Of a DNA stretch of 64,000 nt, positions 25,433-34,840 are shown piece by piece. A model generated the notes under the pieces. That model ran no database searches. It saw nothing but the letters and a program-made list of their open reading frames with translations, and was not told the origin of the DNA. The stretch's first letter is position 1. Every line of letters starts with the position of its first letter. This DNA is from Aminobacter aganoensis (GTDB lineage: Bacteria; Pseudomonadota; Alphaproteobacteria; Rhizobiales; Rhizobiaceae): contig NZ_JACHOU010000004.1 of assembly GCF_014206975.1 (NCBI RefSeq), forward strand, positions 248,001 to 312,000. Reading direction: 5' to 3'. Made by a program: the position numbers and the translations under genes.

Positions 25433-26761
25433 CTAGCCTAGGCTGCGCTTGCGGAGCGCATGGGCCTTGCTGCGGAAGTTGGCCCTGATTTCCGCCTCGT
25501 CGATGCCGGCGACGAGGCGGTTCTCCATCAGCAGGCGCCCGGCGACGATGGTATGCAGCACGTCATCGGCACGGCTCGAATAGACCAGTGCCGCTGCGGT
25601 GTCATAGACCGGCTGCGTGTGCGCCTTGTCGAGGTCGACGACGATGACATCGGCGGCCATGCCGGGGGCAAGCTTGCCGGTCTCGGGCCGGTTCATCGCC
25701 TTGGCGCCCTCGGAGGTTGCCATTTCCAGGATTTCGGTCGTCTTCAGGAATTCCGGGTCGGCTGTCTTGTCCTTGTGGATGAGGCCGGCGAACTTCATTT
25801 CCTGGAACATGTCGAGGGTGTTGTGGCTGGCTGGCCCGTCTGTGGCCAGGCCGACCGTGACGCCGTGCTCGCGCACGCATTTGAGCGGCAGCGTACCGGA
25901 AGTCACCTTGGCGTTGCAGCACGGGCAATGGGCGATCTTCGTCTTGGTCGCCGCCAGTATCTTCACATCATCTTCGTCGAGCTGCGTGCAGTGGGCGGCG
26001 GTCACATCGGACTTCAGGAACTCGAGCGAATGAAGCCACCGTACCGCCGATGTGCCGTAGGTTTCGGCGACATAGACCGTCTCCTGGGGCGCTTCGGCGA
26101 GGTGAATGTGGATCGGCACATTGTGCGCGTCGGCGACCTCGCGCGACAGGCGGAACATTTCCGGCCCGCAGGAATATGTGGCATGCGGCGACAGTCCGAC
26201 ATGCAGCAATCCGTTTTGCGATTTGTGGTGCTTGGCGACGAGATCGCCGAAGCTGTGCAGCGTCTTCCACGACCAGTCGGTGATCGATGCATAGACGCCG
26301 CGGTCGGCAAAGCCGTAGCCAAGGGTGGAGCGAAGTGGGATTTTCTTGAGCGCCTCGATCTGCGGCTCCACCGCATAGGCATCGAAATGCTCGTTAAAGG
26401 AAGTGACGCCCGACTTCACCATTTCGACGAGACCGTTCAGGCTCGCCCAGTACAGCGTCTCGGGATCGAAATTGCGTTTGAGCTGCCACATGGTGGAGAG
26501 CCATTCGAACAGCCTGACGTCCTCCAGGAGACCGCGCAGGAGCAGGTTCGAGGCAATATGCGTGTGGCTGTCGCAGAATCCCGGCATGACCACGCAGTTG
26601 GAGGCGTCGATGACCTTTGCAGCGCCGCTGACGTCGATGGTTTCCTGCGGGCCGACGGCCAGGATCTTGCCGCCGGCGATGGTGATCGCTCCGCGCTCGA
26701 TCGGCACAGTGCCGCCCATGGGCATCACGGTGCCGTTGATGATGGCGATATCGATGGTCAT
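25433..26761 (-). CDS. Amidohydrolase of the SAH/MTA/guanine deaminase clade
   Basis: A 442-residue metal-dependent aminohydrolase. The metal and catalytic residues typical of the clade are visible: DSHTH (about residues 64-68), the HLAE His-Glu pair, AAHCTQLDEDD and the catalytic Asp in GLATDGPASHNTLDM. Relatives deaminate S-adenosylhomocysteine, methylthioadenosine, guanine or other purine derivatives and triazines. It is the last gene of an operon with a nucleoside-type importer, so a purine nucleoside or base is the likely substrate. Confidence 0.88.
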   Translation of the reverse strand: MTIDIAIINGTVMPMGGTVPIERGAITIAGGKILAVGPQETIDVSGAAKVIDASNCVVMPGFCDSHTHIASNLLLRGLLEDVRLFEWLSTMWQLKRNFDPETLYWASLNGLVEMVKSGVTSFNEHFDAYAVEPQIEALKKIPLRSTLGYGFADRGVYASITDWSWKTLHSFGDLVAKHHKSQNGLLHVGLSPHATYSCGPEMFRLSREVADAHNVPIHIHLAEAPQETVYVAETYGTSAVRWLHSLEFLKSDVTAAHCTQLDEDDVKILAATKTKIAHCPCCNAKVTSGTLPLKCVREHGVTVGLATDGPASHNTLDMFQEMKFAGLIHKDKTADPEFLKTTEILEMATSEGAKAMNRPETGKLAPGMAADVIVVDLDKAHTQPVYDTAAALVYSSRADDVLHTIVAGRLLMENRLVAGIDEAEIRANFRSKAHALRKRSLG

Positions 26762-26815
26762 GCGTATCCTCCTACGCGATCCGTTACGGGATCCGGTTTT
26801 CAGAATTTCAGATGT

Positions 26816-27751
26816 TCAGCGCACATCGCGGAAATAGGGTAGGCCGAGCGCTGCAGGCGCCGCCGGCAACTGCCTCATGCGACGCAGGACGATGACGGGA
26901 ACGATGATGAAGCACAGTGTCCCGAGATAGGGCAGCATGCCGAGAAGGGCAGGGGCGACCGGCCAGTTGCGTGCCTGCCCGACATAGCCAAGTGCCGTGA
27001 TCAACCCGAACAGCAGCGCCGCCATCACCACATTCATCGGCCTGTAGCGGGCAAAGATGACCAGCGCGACGGCGATCCAGCCGCGTCCGGCGACAATCCC
27101 GTCCGACCATGATGGGACAAAGGCAAGTGTGAGATACGCGCCGGCCCCCGCCGCCAGCGCCGCACCCAGGGACACGTACCAGAAGCGCATCGCCAGGACC
27201 GGTATGCCGGCCGCGTCGGCAGCACCCGGGTTCTCTCCGACCGCGCGCATGTTGAGGCCGTGGCGTGTCTTGAACATCAGGTAGTGTATGGCGACCGGCA
27301 GGATGATGAAGGTCAGGTAGACGAGGATGTTCTGGGAGAAGAAGGCCGGTCCAAGAATGGGAATGTCGCTCAGATAGGGCACGATCACCGGCTGGAAGGT
27401 CGCCTTGGCCGGCATTCCGGAAAACGCCCTGCCGACGGTGGCGGCAAGTCCCGTCCCCATCAGCGTCAGGGCGAGGCCGCACAGGACCTGGTTGGCGCGG
27501 AAGAGCACCGTCGCCATGGCAAACACCATGCCGAAGCAAAGCCCGACCAAGAGTGCTGCGGCAAAGCCGACCGACGGGTTCGGCACGCTGATGGTGACGG
27601 CGATTGCCGTCACCGCGCCGAGTGCCATCAGGCCCTCGACGCCCAGATTGACCACCCCGACGCGCTGGCAGATGACCTCGCCCAGTGCTGCCAGTGCCAG
27701 GACGCCTCCGGCAAGCACGGCGGTCGTCAGCAACCCGGTTATGATATCCAT
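26816..27751 (-). CDS. Nucleoside-type ABC transporter permease (YufQ-like)
   Basis: A 311-residue permease of the branched-chain/BMP type with eight or nine membrane helices and the conserved VVNLGVEGLMALGAV segment. With the next gene it forms the membrane pair of a BmpA/YufNOPQ-type importer. 54 bases separate it from the amidohydrolase start. Confidence 0.92.
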   Translation of the reverse strand: MDIITGLLTTAVLAGGVLALAALGEVICQRVGVVNLGVEGLMALGAVTAIAVTISVPNPSVGFAAALLVGLCFGMVFAMATVLFRANQVLCGLALTLMGTGLAATVGRAFSGMPAKATFQPVIVPYLSDIPILGPAFFSQNILVYLTFIILPVAIHYLMFKTRHGLNMRAVGENPGAADAAGIPVLAMRFWYVSLGAALAAGAGAYLTLAFVPSWSDGIVAGRGWIAVALVIFARYRPMNVVMAALLFGLITALGYVGQARNWPVAPALLGMLPYLGTLCFIIVPVIVLRRMRQLPAAPAALGLPYFRDVR

Positions 27752-27760
27752 GGCGGCATC

Positions 27761-28813
27761 CTATGCGGTGGCTCGATCGGCGCGGACGAGGCGATAATGC
27801 GCAAACTCGTCGCCGATGGCGGTGAACAGCAACACCAGGCCGGTCAGCGCCACGATCGCGCTGGTGGTAAGTCCCTGCGTTTGCAGGATGATGCCGGCGT
27901 TGAGGATGAAGGCCATCAGTGCCGCGGCGGCAAAGACGCCAAGACACGAGGTGCGTGCCAGCACCGCAACGATGATGCCGAGATAGCCGAAATTGTTGGA
28001 GATGCCGCCCTGCAGCCGGTGCACCGTGCCGGCCACTTCCAGCATTCCGGCAACGCCCGCGACTGCGCCCGACAACAGCATCACCGCGATGATGCGCCGC
28101 CGCACGGGGATGCCGGCATAGAGCGCATTTTCGGGATTGGCGCCGCTGATCCGCACCTCGTAACCCCAGCGGGTGAAGGACAGCACCGCCGCCGCCAGAA
28201 CCGTCAGCACCACCGCAATGGCAAAGCCCCAGTGAACCATGCCCCAGAGTTCGGGCATCTCGTAGCGAATGCGCGGCGTGGAGCCGAGCGTTCCAGCACC
28301 CCGGTCGCGCCATGGTCCGGTGGCGAAATAGTAGACGAGCAGGGTCGCCACGAAATTCAGCAGCAGCGTGGTAATGAGTTCGTTGACGCCGACAAAGGCA
28401 CGGGCAAGCGTCGGGATGGTGATCCATGCCATGCCGCCGGCGACGCCCGCCAGGAACATCGCCGGCAGCATCAGCCAGGCCGGGCCTTCGACAAAAAGGC
28501 CGATCGCGGCGGCTGCCAGCGCACCTGCATAGAACTGGCCTTCGGCACCGATGTTCCACAACCCGATGCGCCGGGTGATCATGACCGCAAGCCCGGTCAG
28601 GATGAGCGGTGTCGCCAGAAGGCCGAGATCCTCCAGCCCGAAGCTCGAGCCGAATGTCGACTTCATGACCTGGTTGCCGAGGGCGAACGGGTTGAGCCCG
28701 GAGACGGCGACAACGAGGCCGCCGACGACGAGGGCAAGCAGGATCGCCACGGCGCGGACCGCAAGAGCAACGGAAGGCTTCGGCGAAGGAAAGCGCTGCA
28801 GACGCCAGGACAT
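27761..28813 (-). CDS. Nucleoside-type ABC transporter permease (YufP-like)
   Basis: A 350-residue permease with about nine helices and the family stretch RIGLWNIGAEGQFYAGALAA. Its ATG at 28813 overlaps the ATPase stop (TGATG); a GTG one codon earlier is also possible. It lies 9 bases before the second permease. Confidence 0.92.
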   Translation of the reverse strand: MSWRLQRFPSPKPSVALAVRAVAILLALVVGGLVVAVSGLNPFALGNQVMKSTFGSSFGLEDLGLLATPLILTGLAVMITRRIGLWNIGAEGQFYAGALAAAAIGLFVEGPAWLMLPAMFLAGVAGGMAWITIPTLARAFVGVNELITTLLLNFVATLLVYYFATGPWRDRGAGTLGSTPRIRYEMPELWGMVHWGFAIAVVLTVLAAAVLSFTRWGYEVRISGANPENALYAGIPVRRRIIAVMLLSGAVAGVAGMLEVAGTVHRLQGGISNNFGYLGIIVAVLARTSCLGVFAAAALMAFILNAGIILQTQGLTTSAIVALTGLVLLFTAIGDEFAHYRLVRADRATA

Positions 28814-30414
28814 CACGACCTCGCGCCGCTGGTTGCGGGCGCAGCCGCCGTCTGCCCGCCCATCAGGAGACCTATGGTCTCCATATCGGCGCTTTCGGCA
28901 TCAAAAACTGACATGATCCGGCCTTCGTAGAGAACCGCGATGCGGTCCGAGAGACTGAGCAATTCTTCGAGGTCTTCCGAAATCAGGACGACGGCCACGC
29001 CCTGGTTTCGAAGTTCGACGAAATAGCGAAGCATGGTGTTGATGGCGCCGATATCCAGGCCACGGCTTGGGTAGGCAGCGACCAGGACTTTCCGCGCGAT
29101 GCGGATTTCGCGCCGGGCGACGAGGCGCTGCTGGTTGCCACCCGAGAGGTTCCGCACCGGCATGCCGAAATCGGGAATCGCCACCTCGGCGTCCGCGGCG
29201 ATGGTCCGCGCCAGCCGGTTGGCGGCCCGCGGGTCGAAGAACGGACCGCGCGAGACCGCATCGGTCTTGTATTCCCGGATCACCACATTGTCGTCGATCG
29301 AGAGCGAAGGTGCCAAGCCGCTACGCAAGCGGTCCTCCGGGATGTGGCCGATGCCGAATGCTGCGAAGGCTGCCGCGTCCTGGTGGCTTACCGCCTTTCC
29401 ACCGACCAGGATTTCGCCGGAAACAAGCGGCCGGATGCCGGTGATGACCTGGCTCAGTTCACGCTGGCCATTGCCCGCAACACCTGCAATGCCCAGTATT
29501 TCACCGGCCCGGATGGCGAGATCGATGTTCCGGAGCGCTGGCAGGCCGCGCTGGTCGTCGGCGCAGACATTCCTGAGTTCCAGGACCGTGGGGCGGGCAT
29601 CGTTCCCCGGTTCTGCCGACCGGTCGCGGTAGTTGCCCAGCACGATTTCGCGCCCGACCATCAGTCCGGCGAGCATGCGGTGGTCGCAGTCTTTCGTCTC
29701 GTGCGTCGCCACCTTGCGGCCGCCGCGAAGAACCGTCACCCGGTCTGAAATCTCCAGGACTTCATGAAGCTTGTGGCTGATGAAGATGACGGCGTTGCCG
29801 GATTTGCGGAAGGCGTCGAGCGCCTTGAACAGTTCCCGTGCCTCGGATGGCGTCAGCACGGCTGTCGGCTCGTCGAGGATCAGGACGCGCGCGTCCCGCG
29901 CCAGCACGCGCAGGATCTCGACGCGCTGCTGCTCGCCGGCCGACAGCGCGTGGATGCGGGCGTCCGGTCTGACGGCAAGATTGAACTTTTCTGCGATCGC
30001 GGCCGTTCTCGCTTCCAGTTGCCTGGCCGACGCCAGCCGTGGCGTTTCCCCCCATCCGAGATGGATATTTTCGGCGACGGTAAAGGCTTGGACCAGCTTG
30101 AAGTGCTGGTGAACCATGCCGATGCCTGCCGCGATAGCATCAAGGGGAGAACCGAAACGAACGGGCTTTCCATCGATGGCGATCTCCCCGGCATCGGCCT
30201 GGTAGATGCCGGTCAGGATGTTCATCAAGGTCGACTTGCCGGCGCCGTTCTCACCCAGAAGCGCGTGAATCTCGCCGGCACGGATGTCGAGGTCGACATC
30301 CGCATTGGCGATGACGCCTGGAAAATGTTTGGCGATCCCGCGCAGCGACACGAGCGAGTGTGCCGTGCCGCCGTTGACGGGGCGAAGTCTCGGATCTGGC
30401 ATTGCAGCGTCCAT
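28813..30414 (-). CDS. Nucleoside-type ABC transporter ATP-binding protein (YufO-like, two domains)
   Basis: 533 residues carrying two nucleotide-binding domains. Domain 1: Walker A GENGAGKSTLM, signature LSAGEQQRVEI, Walker B VLILDEPTAVLTP. Domain 2 is the usual degenerate copy: GVAGNGQREL for Walker A, signature LSGGNQQRLVA, and VAAYPSRGLDIGA for Walker B. ATG at 30414 is used; a second ATG four codons later is possible. Confidence 0.93.
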   Translation of the reverse strand: MDAAMPDPRLRPVNGGTAHSLVSLRGIAKHFPGVIANADVDLDIRAGEIHALLGENGAGKSTLMNILTGIYQADAGEIAIDGKPVRFGSPLDAIAAGIGMVHQHFKLVQAFTVAENIHLGWGETPRLASARQLEARTAAIAEKFNLAVRPDARIHALSAGEQQRVEILRVLARDARVLILDEPTAVLTPSEARELFKALDAFRKSGNAVIFISHKLHEVLEISDRVTVLRGGRKVATHETKDCDHRMLAGLMVGREIVLGNYRDRSAEPGNDARPTVLELRNVCADDQRGLPALRNIDLAIRAGEILGIAGVAGNGQRELSQVITGIRPLVSGEILVGGKAVSHQDAAAFAAFGIGHIPEDRLRSGLAPSLSIDDNVVIREYKTDAVSRGPFFDPRAANRLARTIAADAEVAIPDFGMPVRNLSGGNQQRLVARREIRIARKVLVAAYPSRGLDIGAINTMLRYFVELRNQGVAVVLISEDLEELLSLSDRIAVLYEGRIMSVFDAESADMETIGLLMGGQTAAAPATSGARS

Positions 30415-30431
30415 CGAACGAGGGGATCGGT

Positions 30432-31547
30432 TTACGTGCTGAGCCCGGACACGCCCTCCACCGACCAGTCCCAGTTGTAGAGCGCGACTTCGTCGAGCGT
30501 TTCGCCCGCCTTTACCCGCACGGCCCCGGTCGTGTCCTTGATCTCGCCCGTGAACGGGCTCCAGCCGCCGATGATCTTCTCGCGCACGGCGTCGGCCTTG
30601 GCCGCTACCTCGGCCGGAACCGTCTCGCCCCAGGCATCGCGGTCGATGCCGCCGCCTAGGGGAAGCAGCGTCTGGCCGCCGCCCGACCACGTGCCTTCGA
30701 GCCGTTTTCGGACCTGGTCGACATAGAACGCCGTCCAGTCCGGGATAATTGAGCTGACATAGGCGTTCTTGCCGTAGCGGCGCATGTCGGAGCTCCACAT
30801 CGCAGCCCGCACGCCGCGCTGTTCGGCGACCTGCAGATAGGAGGCCTCGTTCATCACGCCAAACAGGAAATCGCAGCCATTGTCGATCAGCGCGCTTGCG
30901 GCCTGGTTGGCGCCTTGCGGATCGAACCACGAGTTGATGCTGATGACCTGCAGGGTGGCCGATGGATTGACCGAGCGTGCGCCCATCATGAACGCATTGC
31001 TCGACGAGATCGCCATCGGCACCGGGAAGGACGCGATGAAGCCGAGCTTGCCGGATTTGCTGAGCAGGCCGGCTGCCACGCCGAGCACGTAGGTTGGATG
31101 CCAATGGGCGGCGTAGTACCAGCCGAGATTGTCGGCGACCCGGCGCCCGTCGGCTTCCAGGAAGGCAACTTCCGGCGAGCGCTCCACAACCGACGCGAAG
31201 AAATCGCCATAGTTCGAGGTGGAAAACACCATCTGGGCGCCTTCCTGCACGAACTGGCGGAAAGTCCGGCTTGCGTCGGCGGAGAACGGAATGCTCTCGA
31301 CCACCAGTGTCTTGGCCTTCGGGAAGGCTGCCTGGATCGCCTTGGCTCCTTCATTTTGCTTGGTGTTCCAGCCTTCGTCCGAGACCGGCCCCGTCAGGCC
31401 GAACGCGATGATCGCATCCTCTTCCTTGATAGCCGCGAGCGGTGCCGCGCCAGCCTTGCCGACCCAGCCCGGCATGATGAGGGACGAAGAAGCGGCGGCC
31501 GACAGAGCCAGGAACCGGCGACGAGAAAAGCTGTACTGAAAGTTCAT
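30432..31547 (-). CDS. BMP-family substrate-binding protein (PnrA/BmpA type, Tat-exported)
   Basis: 371 residues. The N-terminus has a twin-arginine-like signal (FSRRRFLALSAAASSS), unusual for a binding protein but seen in this branch. The mature part follows the BMP fold (GLTGPVSDEGWNTKQNEGAKAI, FVQEGAQMVFSTSNYGD). BMP proteins bind nucleosides. It is first in the operon and divergent from the LysR gene. Confidence 0.9.
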   Translation of the reverse strand: MNFQYSFSRRRFLALSAAASSSLIMPGWVGKAGAAPLAAIKEEDAIIAFGLTGPVSDEGWNTKQNEGAKAIQAAFPKAKTLVVESIPFSADASRTFRQFVQEGAQMVFSTSNYGDFFASVVERSPEVAFLEADGRRVADNLGWYYAAHWHPTYVLGVAAGLLSKSGKLGFIASFPVPMAISSSNAFMMGARSVNPSATLQVISINSWFDPQGANQAASALIDNGCDFLFGVMNEASYLQVAEQRGVRAAMWSSDMRRYGKNAYVSSIIPDWTAFYVDQVRKRLEGTWSGGGQTLLPLGGGIDRDAWGETVPAEVAAKADAVREKIIGGWSPFTGEIKDTTGAVRVKAGETLDEVALYNWDWSVEGVSGLST

Positions 31548-31657
31548 TGAATTCCCCCCGAAATCGAGCAGAAGGCTAGTTTTTCAAACCCCTCATTGAC
31601 CAGCGAATATTTGCGTCAGTAGTGTATCAAAAAACTGTACAGTCGCAGGTGTCGCGA

Positions 31658-32578
31658 ATGCCGTTGATTACGCAAGGCGCGAAGGCGCTGGAAATGGTCG
31701 CCCGTTTTGGGTCGATCCGTAAGGCAGCGGAGCAGATGAATGCGACACCCTCGGCGGTCAATCGCCAGATACTCAATCTCGAGCTCGAATATGGGCAGCC
31801 GCTTTTCGAGCGCCTGCCACGCGGAATGCGGCCCACGGAGGCCGGTCGCATCCTGGTGGGCCAGGTCAGAAAGTTGCAGCAGGAAGTCACCGCGACCGAT
31901 GCTGAAATGGAAGGCTTGCGTCCCTCGTGCGGCAGCACGGTGAGCATCGGAATCATGGAGTGCCTGTCGACGGGGTTCCTGCCGAAGGCGTTTCGCATGC
32001 TTCAGGCCCAGCATCCCGGAGCCAGCCTGCGCGCTTATGTCGACGGCACCAACATCATACTCGACAAGGTCAAGTCCGGCTCCATAGATCTGGCGATCGC
32101 ATTCAATACGCCTCAGGATATCGGGCTGAACATCGTCAAGACGGCCCATCTGAGCCTTGGAATAGTCGCGCACCCGTCGCACAGACTGATGCAACGGAAA
32201 TCCGTCGATATAGAAGACATACTGAGCGAGAATTTTCTATCGACCGACGACAGCCTGACCATAGGGCCCATGGCCGACCTGCTTATCCAGAGATTGAGAT
32301 CCCCGATCCACAAGATCGCCGTGTCGAACTCGATCGCTCTCCTGAAGGCGATCGTTCAGGAAGGACTGGGAATAAGCATCCTGACCCTGATCGATGTCTA
32401 CGAGGAGGTCAGGGACGGAAAACTGGGCTTCGTGCCGCTCTCCGGTCACCGAATGTCGGTGGCGTTGTCTCTCTGTTCCCGCGACGTGAACGCCCTGACG
32501 GACACCGGCAAGGCCATCGCTGCAATCATCGCCAGTTCACTGGATGAGGTCCAGGCGCTGTCGCTCAACAGCGCTTGA
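31658..32578 (+). CDS. LysR-family transcriptional regulator
   Basis: A 306-residue LTTR: N-terminal helix-turn-helix (VARFGSIRKAAEQMNATPSAVNRQILNLE) and a two-lobed effector domain. The position and the S-A-V-N-R-Q recognition helix are normal. ATG at 31658 has AGGTG 8 bases upstream; a GTG at 31622 would add 12 residues before the usual start. It is divergent from the nucleoside-importer operon across about 110 bases and likely regulates it. Confidence 0.9.
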   Translation: MPLITQGAKALEMVARFGSIRKAAEQMNATPSAVNRQILNLELEYGQPLFERLPRGMRPTEAGRILVGQVRKLQQEVTATDAEMEGLRPSCGSTVSIGIMECLSTGFLPKAFRMLQAQHPGASLRAYVDGTNIILDKVKSGSIDLAIAFNTPQDIGLNIVKTAHLSLGIVAHPSHRLMQRKSVDIEDILSENFLSTDDSLTIGPMADLLIQRLRSPIHKIAVSNSIALLKAIVQEGLGISILTLIDVYEEVRDGKLGFVPLSGHRMSVALSLCSRDVNALTDTGKAIAAIIASSLDEVQALSLNSA

Positions 32579-32591
32579 ACCGCACGTTCAA

Positions 32592-32963
32592 CTACTCAAC
32601 GATTTTCCAGTAGGAGTCCTTGCGAGCCACCTGTCCATTGCGAAATGTATAGAAGTCACAGCCTTGGACCTCTATTGCCGTGCCCTCTCGCGTGGTCCCG
32701 GTGAGGGTCCATTTTGAGATGCCGGTATCGGCCGTCGCATCCACGAAATGCTCCACATTGCCGTAGTGGACGTCGGGCAGGCCTTCAAAGCGTGTTCCCA
32801 GCGCTTGACGTACGTTTTGCTTGCCCTCGAAACGGGAACCCCAGCGCTCACTTCCCCTTGGCATCTCAAGGATGCAATCGTCGGAAAAGAACTCCATGAT
32901 GCGGTCAAGATCGTGCGCGTTGAAGGCCTCGGATAGTCCCGTCAGTGTCGACCGAATGTCCAT
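32592..32963 (-). CDS. SnoaL/NTF2-like protein
   Basis: A 123-residue nuclear-transport-factor-2-like fold (FNAHDLDRIMEFFSDDCILEMP, FTFRNGQVARKDSYWKIVE). Such proteins are small cyclases, isomerases or ligand binders; no specific catalytic set can be named. It lies 87 bases downstream of the SDR gene and may share its stress promoter. Confidence 0.85.
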   Translation of the reverse strand: MDIRSTLTGLSEAFNAHDLDRIMEFFSDDCILEMPRGSERWGSRFEGKQNVRQALGTRFEGLPDVHYGNVEHFVDATADTGISKWTLTGTTREGTAIEVQGCDFYTFRNGQVARKDSYWKIVE

Positions 32964-33050
32964 CTTCCGTCTCCGTCAATTGGGAATGTGCGTGCAAGCA
33001 GGGCCGGTCGGGCGGAAGCCGGGCGCGCGCCGCCTGGCCGGCGCGACTTG

Positions 33051-34010
33051 TCAGTAGCCGCCGATGATCGGCAGGATCTCGCCGGTGATGTAACTGGAAC
33101 AGTGGGATGAGGCGAGGAACACATAGGCCGGAGCGATTTCCTCGGGCTGCGCCGGCCGCCTCATTGGCGTCTTCGCACCAAATGTCGAGACGTCCGCGGG
33201 TTCCTTGTCGGAAGGGTTGAGCGGCGTCCAGACCGGACCGGGGGCGATGGCGTTTACCCGGATCCCCTGGTCGACCAGGCTGGCGGCAAGCGCCCGGGTG
33301 AAGGCATGGATGCCGCCCTTGGTCATCGAATAGTCGACAAGTTCCTTGCTGCCGCTGATGCCCGTGACCGAGCCGGTGTTGATGATGGCCGACCCCGGCT
33401 GCATGTGTTCGATCGCGGCCTGGCTCATGTGGAAATAGCCATACAGGTTGGTCTTCAGCGTCGTATCGAAATGCTCTTCGGTCAGGTCGGCGAAGTCGGT
33501 CGAGTGGACCTGGAAGGCGGCGTTGTTGACTAGGATGTCGAGGCGACCGAATGCCTTCATCGTCGCCGCGACCAGCTTGCGCGAGACCTCCCTCTCGGCG
33601 ACGTTGCCGGGCAATAATATGCATTTCCGGCCCTCGGCCTCGACCGCCTCGCGGGTGCGTTCGGCGTCCCGCTGTTCGCTCAGGTAGCCGATGGCGATGT
33701 CGGCGCCTTCGCGCGCAAACAGGACCGCCACTGACCGGCCGATGCCGGAGTCGCCGCCGGTGATCAGCGCGACCTTGCCGGATAGCTTGTCAGAACCCTT
33801 GTAGTAGGGCGCATCGTAAAGTGGGGCGGGTTCGACCAGTGCCTCCTCGCCGGGCTTAGGCAGGTGCTGTTTGGGAAACGGAGGCGTGGGGTAGGGCCTA
33901 GCGCCGGCCTGCATCGCGCTCTTTTTGCCCCCCTTGTTTTCCTGGCGGTCGTCCTTTTCCACTTTTCGCTGGATCGATCGCTGCTTCTTCGCTTCTGCCT
34001 GCGGGGACAT
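33051..34010 (-). CDS. SDR-family oxidoreductase (general stress type, YghA-like)
   Basis: A 319-residue short-chain dehydrogenase. A charged 75-residue N-terminal tail (KKQRSIQRKVEKDDRQ, then a Pro-rich part) precedes the Rossmann core, as in YghA and Bacillus GsiB-region homologues. NAD(P) motif TGGDSGIGRSVAV, NNA motif and catalytic YSMTK are intact. An exact EcfG-type promoter lies 32 bases upstream, so it is probably a general-stress gene. The substrate is unknown. Confidence 0.92.
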   Translation of the reverse strand: MSPQAEAKKQRSIQRKVEKDDRQENKGGKKSAMQAGARPYPTPPFPKQHLPKPGEEALVEPAPLYDAPYYKGSDKLSGKVALITGGDSGIGRSVAVLFAREGADIAIGYLSEQRDAERTREAVEAEGRKCILLPGNVAEREVSRKLVAATMKAFGRLDILVNNAAFQVHSTDFADLTEEHFDTTLKTNLYGYFHMSQAAIEHMQPGSAIINTGSVTGISGSKELVDYSMTKGGIHAFTRALAASLVDQGIRVNAIAPGPVWTPLNPSDKEPADVSTFGAKTPMRRPAQPEEIAPAYVFLASSHCSSYITGEILPIIGGY

Positions 34011-34041
34011 GCTGGTACCTCCGATACTGTTCCAATCTGCA

Positions 34042-34066
34042 AACGCCTGGTCGAGTGGACAGTTCC
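34042..34066 (-). promoter_or_regulatory. EcfG (general stress sigma) promoter of the SDR gene
   Basis: On the minus strand GGAAC (34066-34062), exactly 16 bases, CGTT (34045-34042): a perfect match to the alphaproteobacterial EcfG consensus, correctly placed before the SDR start at 34010. Confidence 0.8.
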
Positions 34067-34091
34067 GACACGGCGAGCCCGATTACCGGCG

Positions 34092-34619
34092 CTAGCTCTC
34101 CGCCTTGAACGACTTGGCCAGCGCCACAAGCTTGGCCCTGTCGCGGCCGTGCCGCCGCACCAGCGCCTCGGCTTGCAGGGGAGACACATCGGTGGTCTCC
34201 GCGAGATGCCTCACCAGTTCGTCGTCGGTCGGCAGGTGCAGAGGGGTCTCCAGCTCGCCGGTGGCGATGTCATGCCTCGTGGCGGTGGCCGCGATACTGG
34301 CAAGTTCGGGATTGAAAGCGCCGTGGTTCGCAAGCGCAGCGAGGCTCGCCTCCGGTTCCAGGTATGCCCACATGAAGTCCTGGCCGGTTTCCGTGGATAC
34401 GGCCCAGAAATGGGCGACGCCCCAGCCCTCCCGATGAACCGTCCTGTTGAGTGCGGTCAGGTGCTCGAAATTGATATCCTTGAAAGGGATGTAGAACACG
34501 TCGGGTTCGTCATCCACGCAGATCGCTTTCGCCTCCGTCGAGGATGCGATGACGAGATCCGAGAACATGACCGTCACTGTTCCGGTGAACGCAGAGATGC
34601 GTGAATGGTCCGATGCCAT
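34092..34619 (-). CDS. DUF427 protein with C-terminal extension
   Basis: 175 residues. The first 115 match DUF427 (TGTVTVMFSDLVIASSTEA, VFYIPFKDINFEHL, HFWAVSTETGQDFMWAYLEPE), a small beta-rich domain of unknown function. The last 50 residues form a separate helical segment (DDELVRHLAETTDVSPLQAEALVRRHG) resembling the DUF3606-type helix pair. A shorter paralogue lies at 35714-36103. It is in a leftward operon behind DUF1236 and the 24-residue peptide gene. Confidence 0.78.
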   Translation of the reverse strand: MASDHSRISAFTGTVTVMFSDLVIASSTEAKAICVDDEPDVFYIPFKDINFEHLTALNRTVHREGWGVAHFWAVSTETGQDFMWAYLEPEASLAALANHGAFNPELASIAATATRHDIATGELETPLHLPTDDELVRHLAETTDVSPLQAEALVRRHGRDRAKLVALAKSFKAES

Positions 34620-34718
34620 GATTGCCTCCCTTGGATGCCCAGCAACATATGATCTCGCGCGCCTGGCGTTCTTGTCGACCCGGCAGGCGGTACGTTGGAA
34701 AGCCTGCCCGAAGCACGG

Positions 34719-34793
34719 CTACCGCAACCCAAAGAACGACAGTATCGCGAGCACGATTACGACCAGCCCGACCAGGTAAATGATGTTGTTCAT
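34719..34793 (-). CDS. 24-residue membrane peptide
   Basis: A tiny gene with an excellent ribosome site (AGGAG 6 bases before ATG at 34793). It encodes a 24-residue peptide starting MNNIIYLVGLVV, almost entirely one hydrophobic helix, ending SFFGLR. I recall near-identical unannotated peptides in other rhizobia, which would make it a conserved small membrane protein; that needs a search. It lies between the DUF1236 and DUF427 genes in the EcfG-type operon. Confidence 0.75.
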   Translation of the reverse strand: MNNIIYLVGLVVIVLAILSFFGLR

Positions 34794-34840
34794 TGTCTTC
34801 TCCTGAGGTGAAAGTGGATCGGCCCGTCCCGAAGGGGGCG

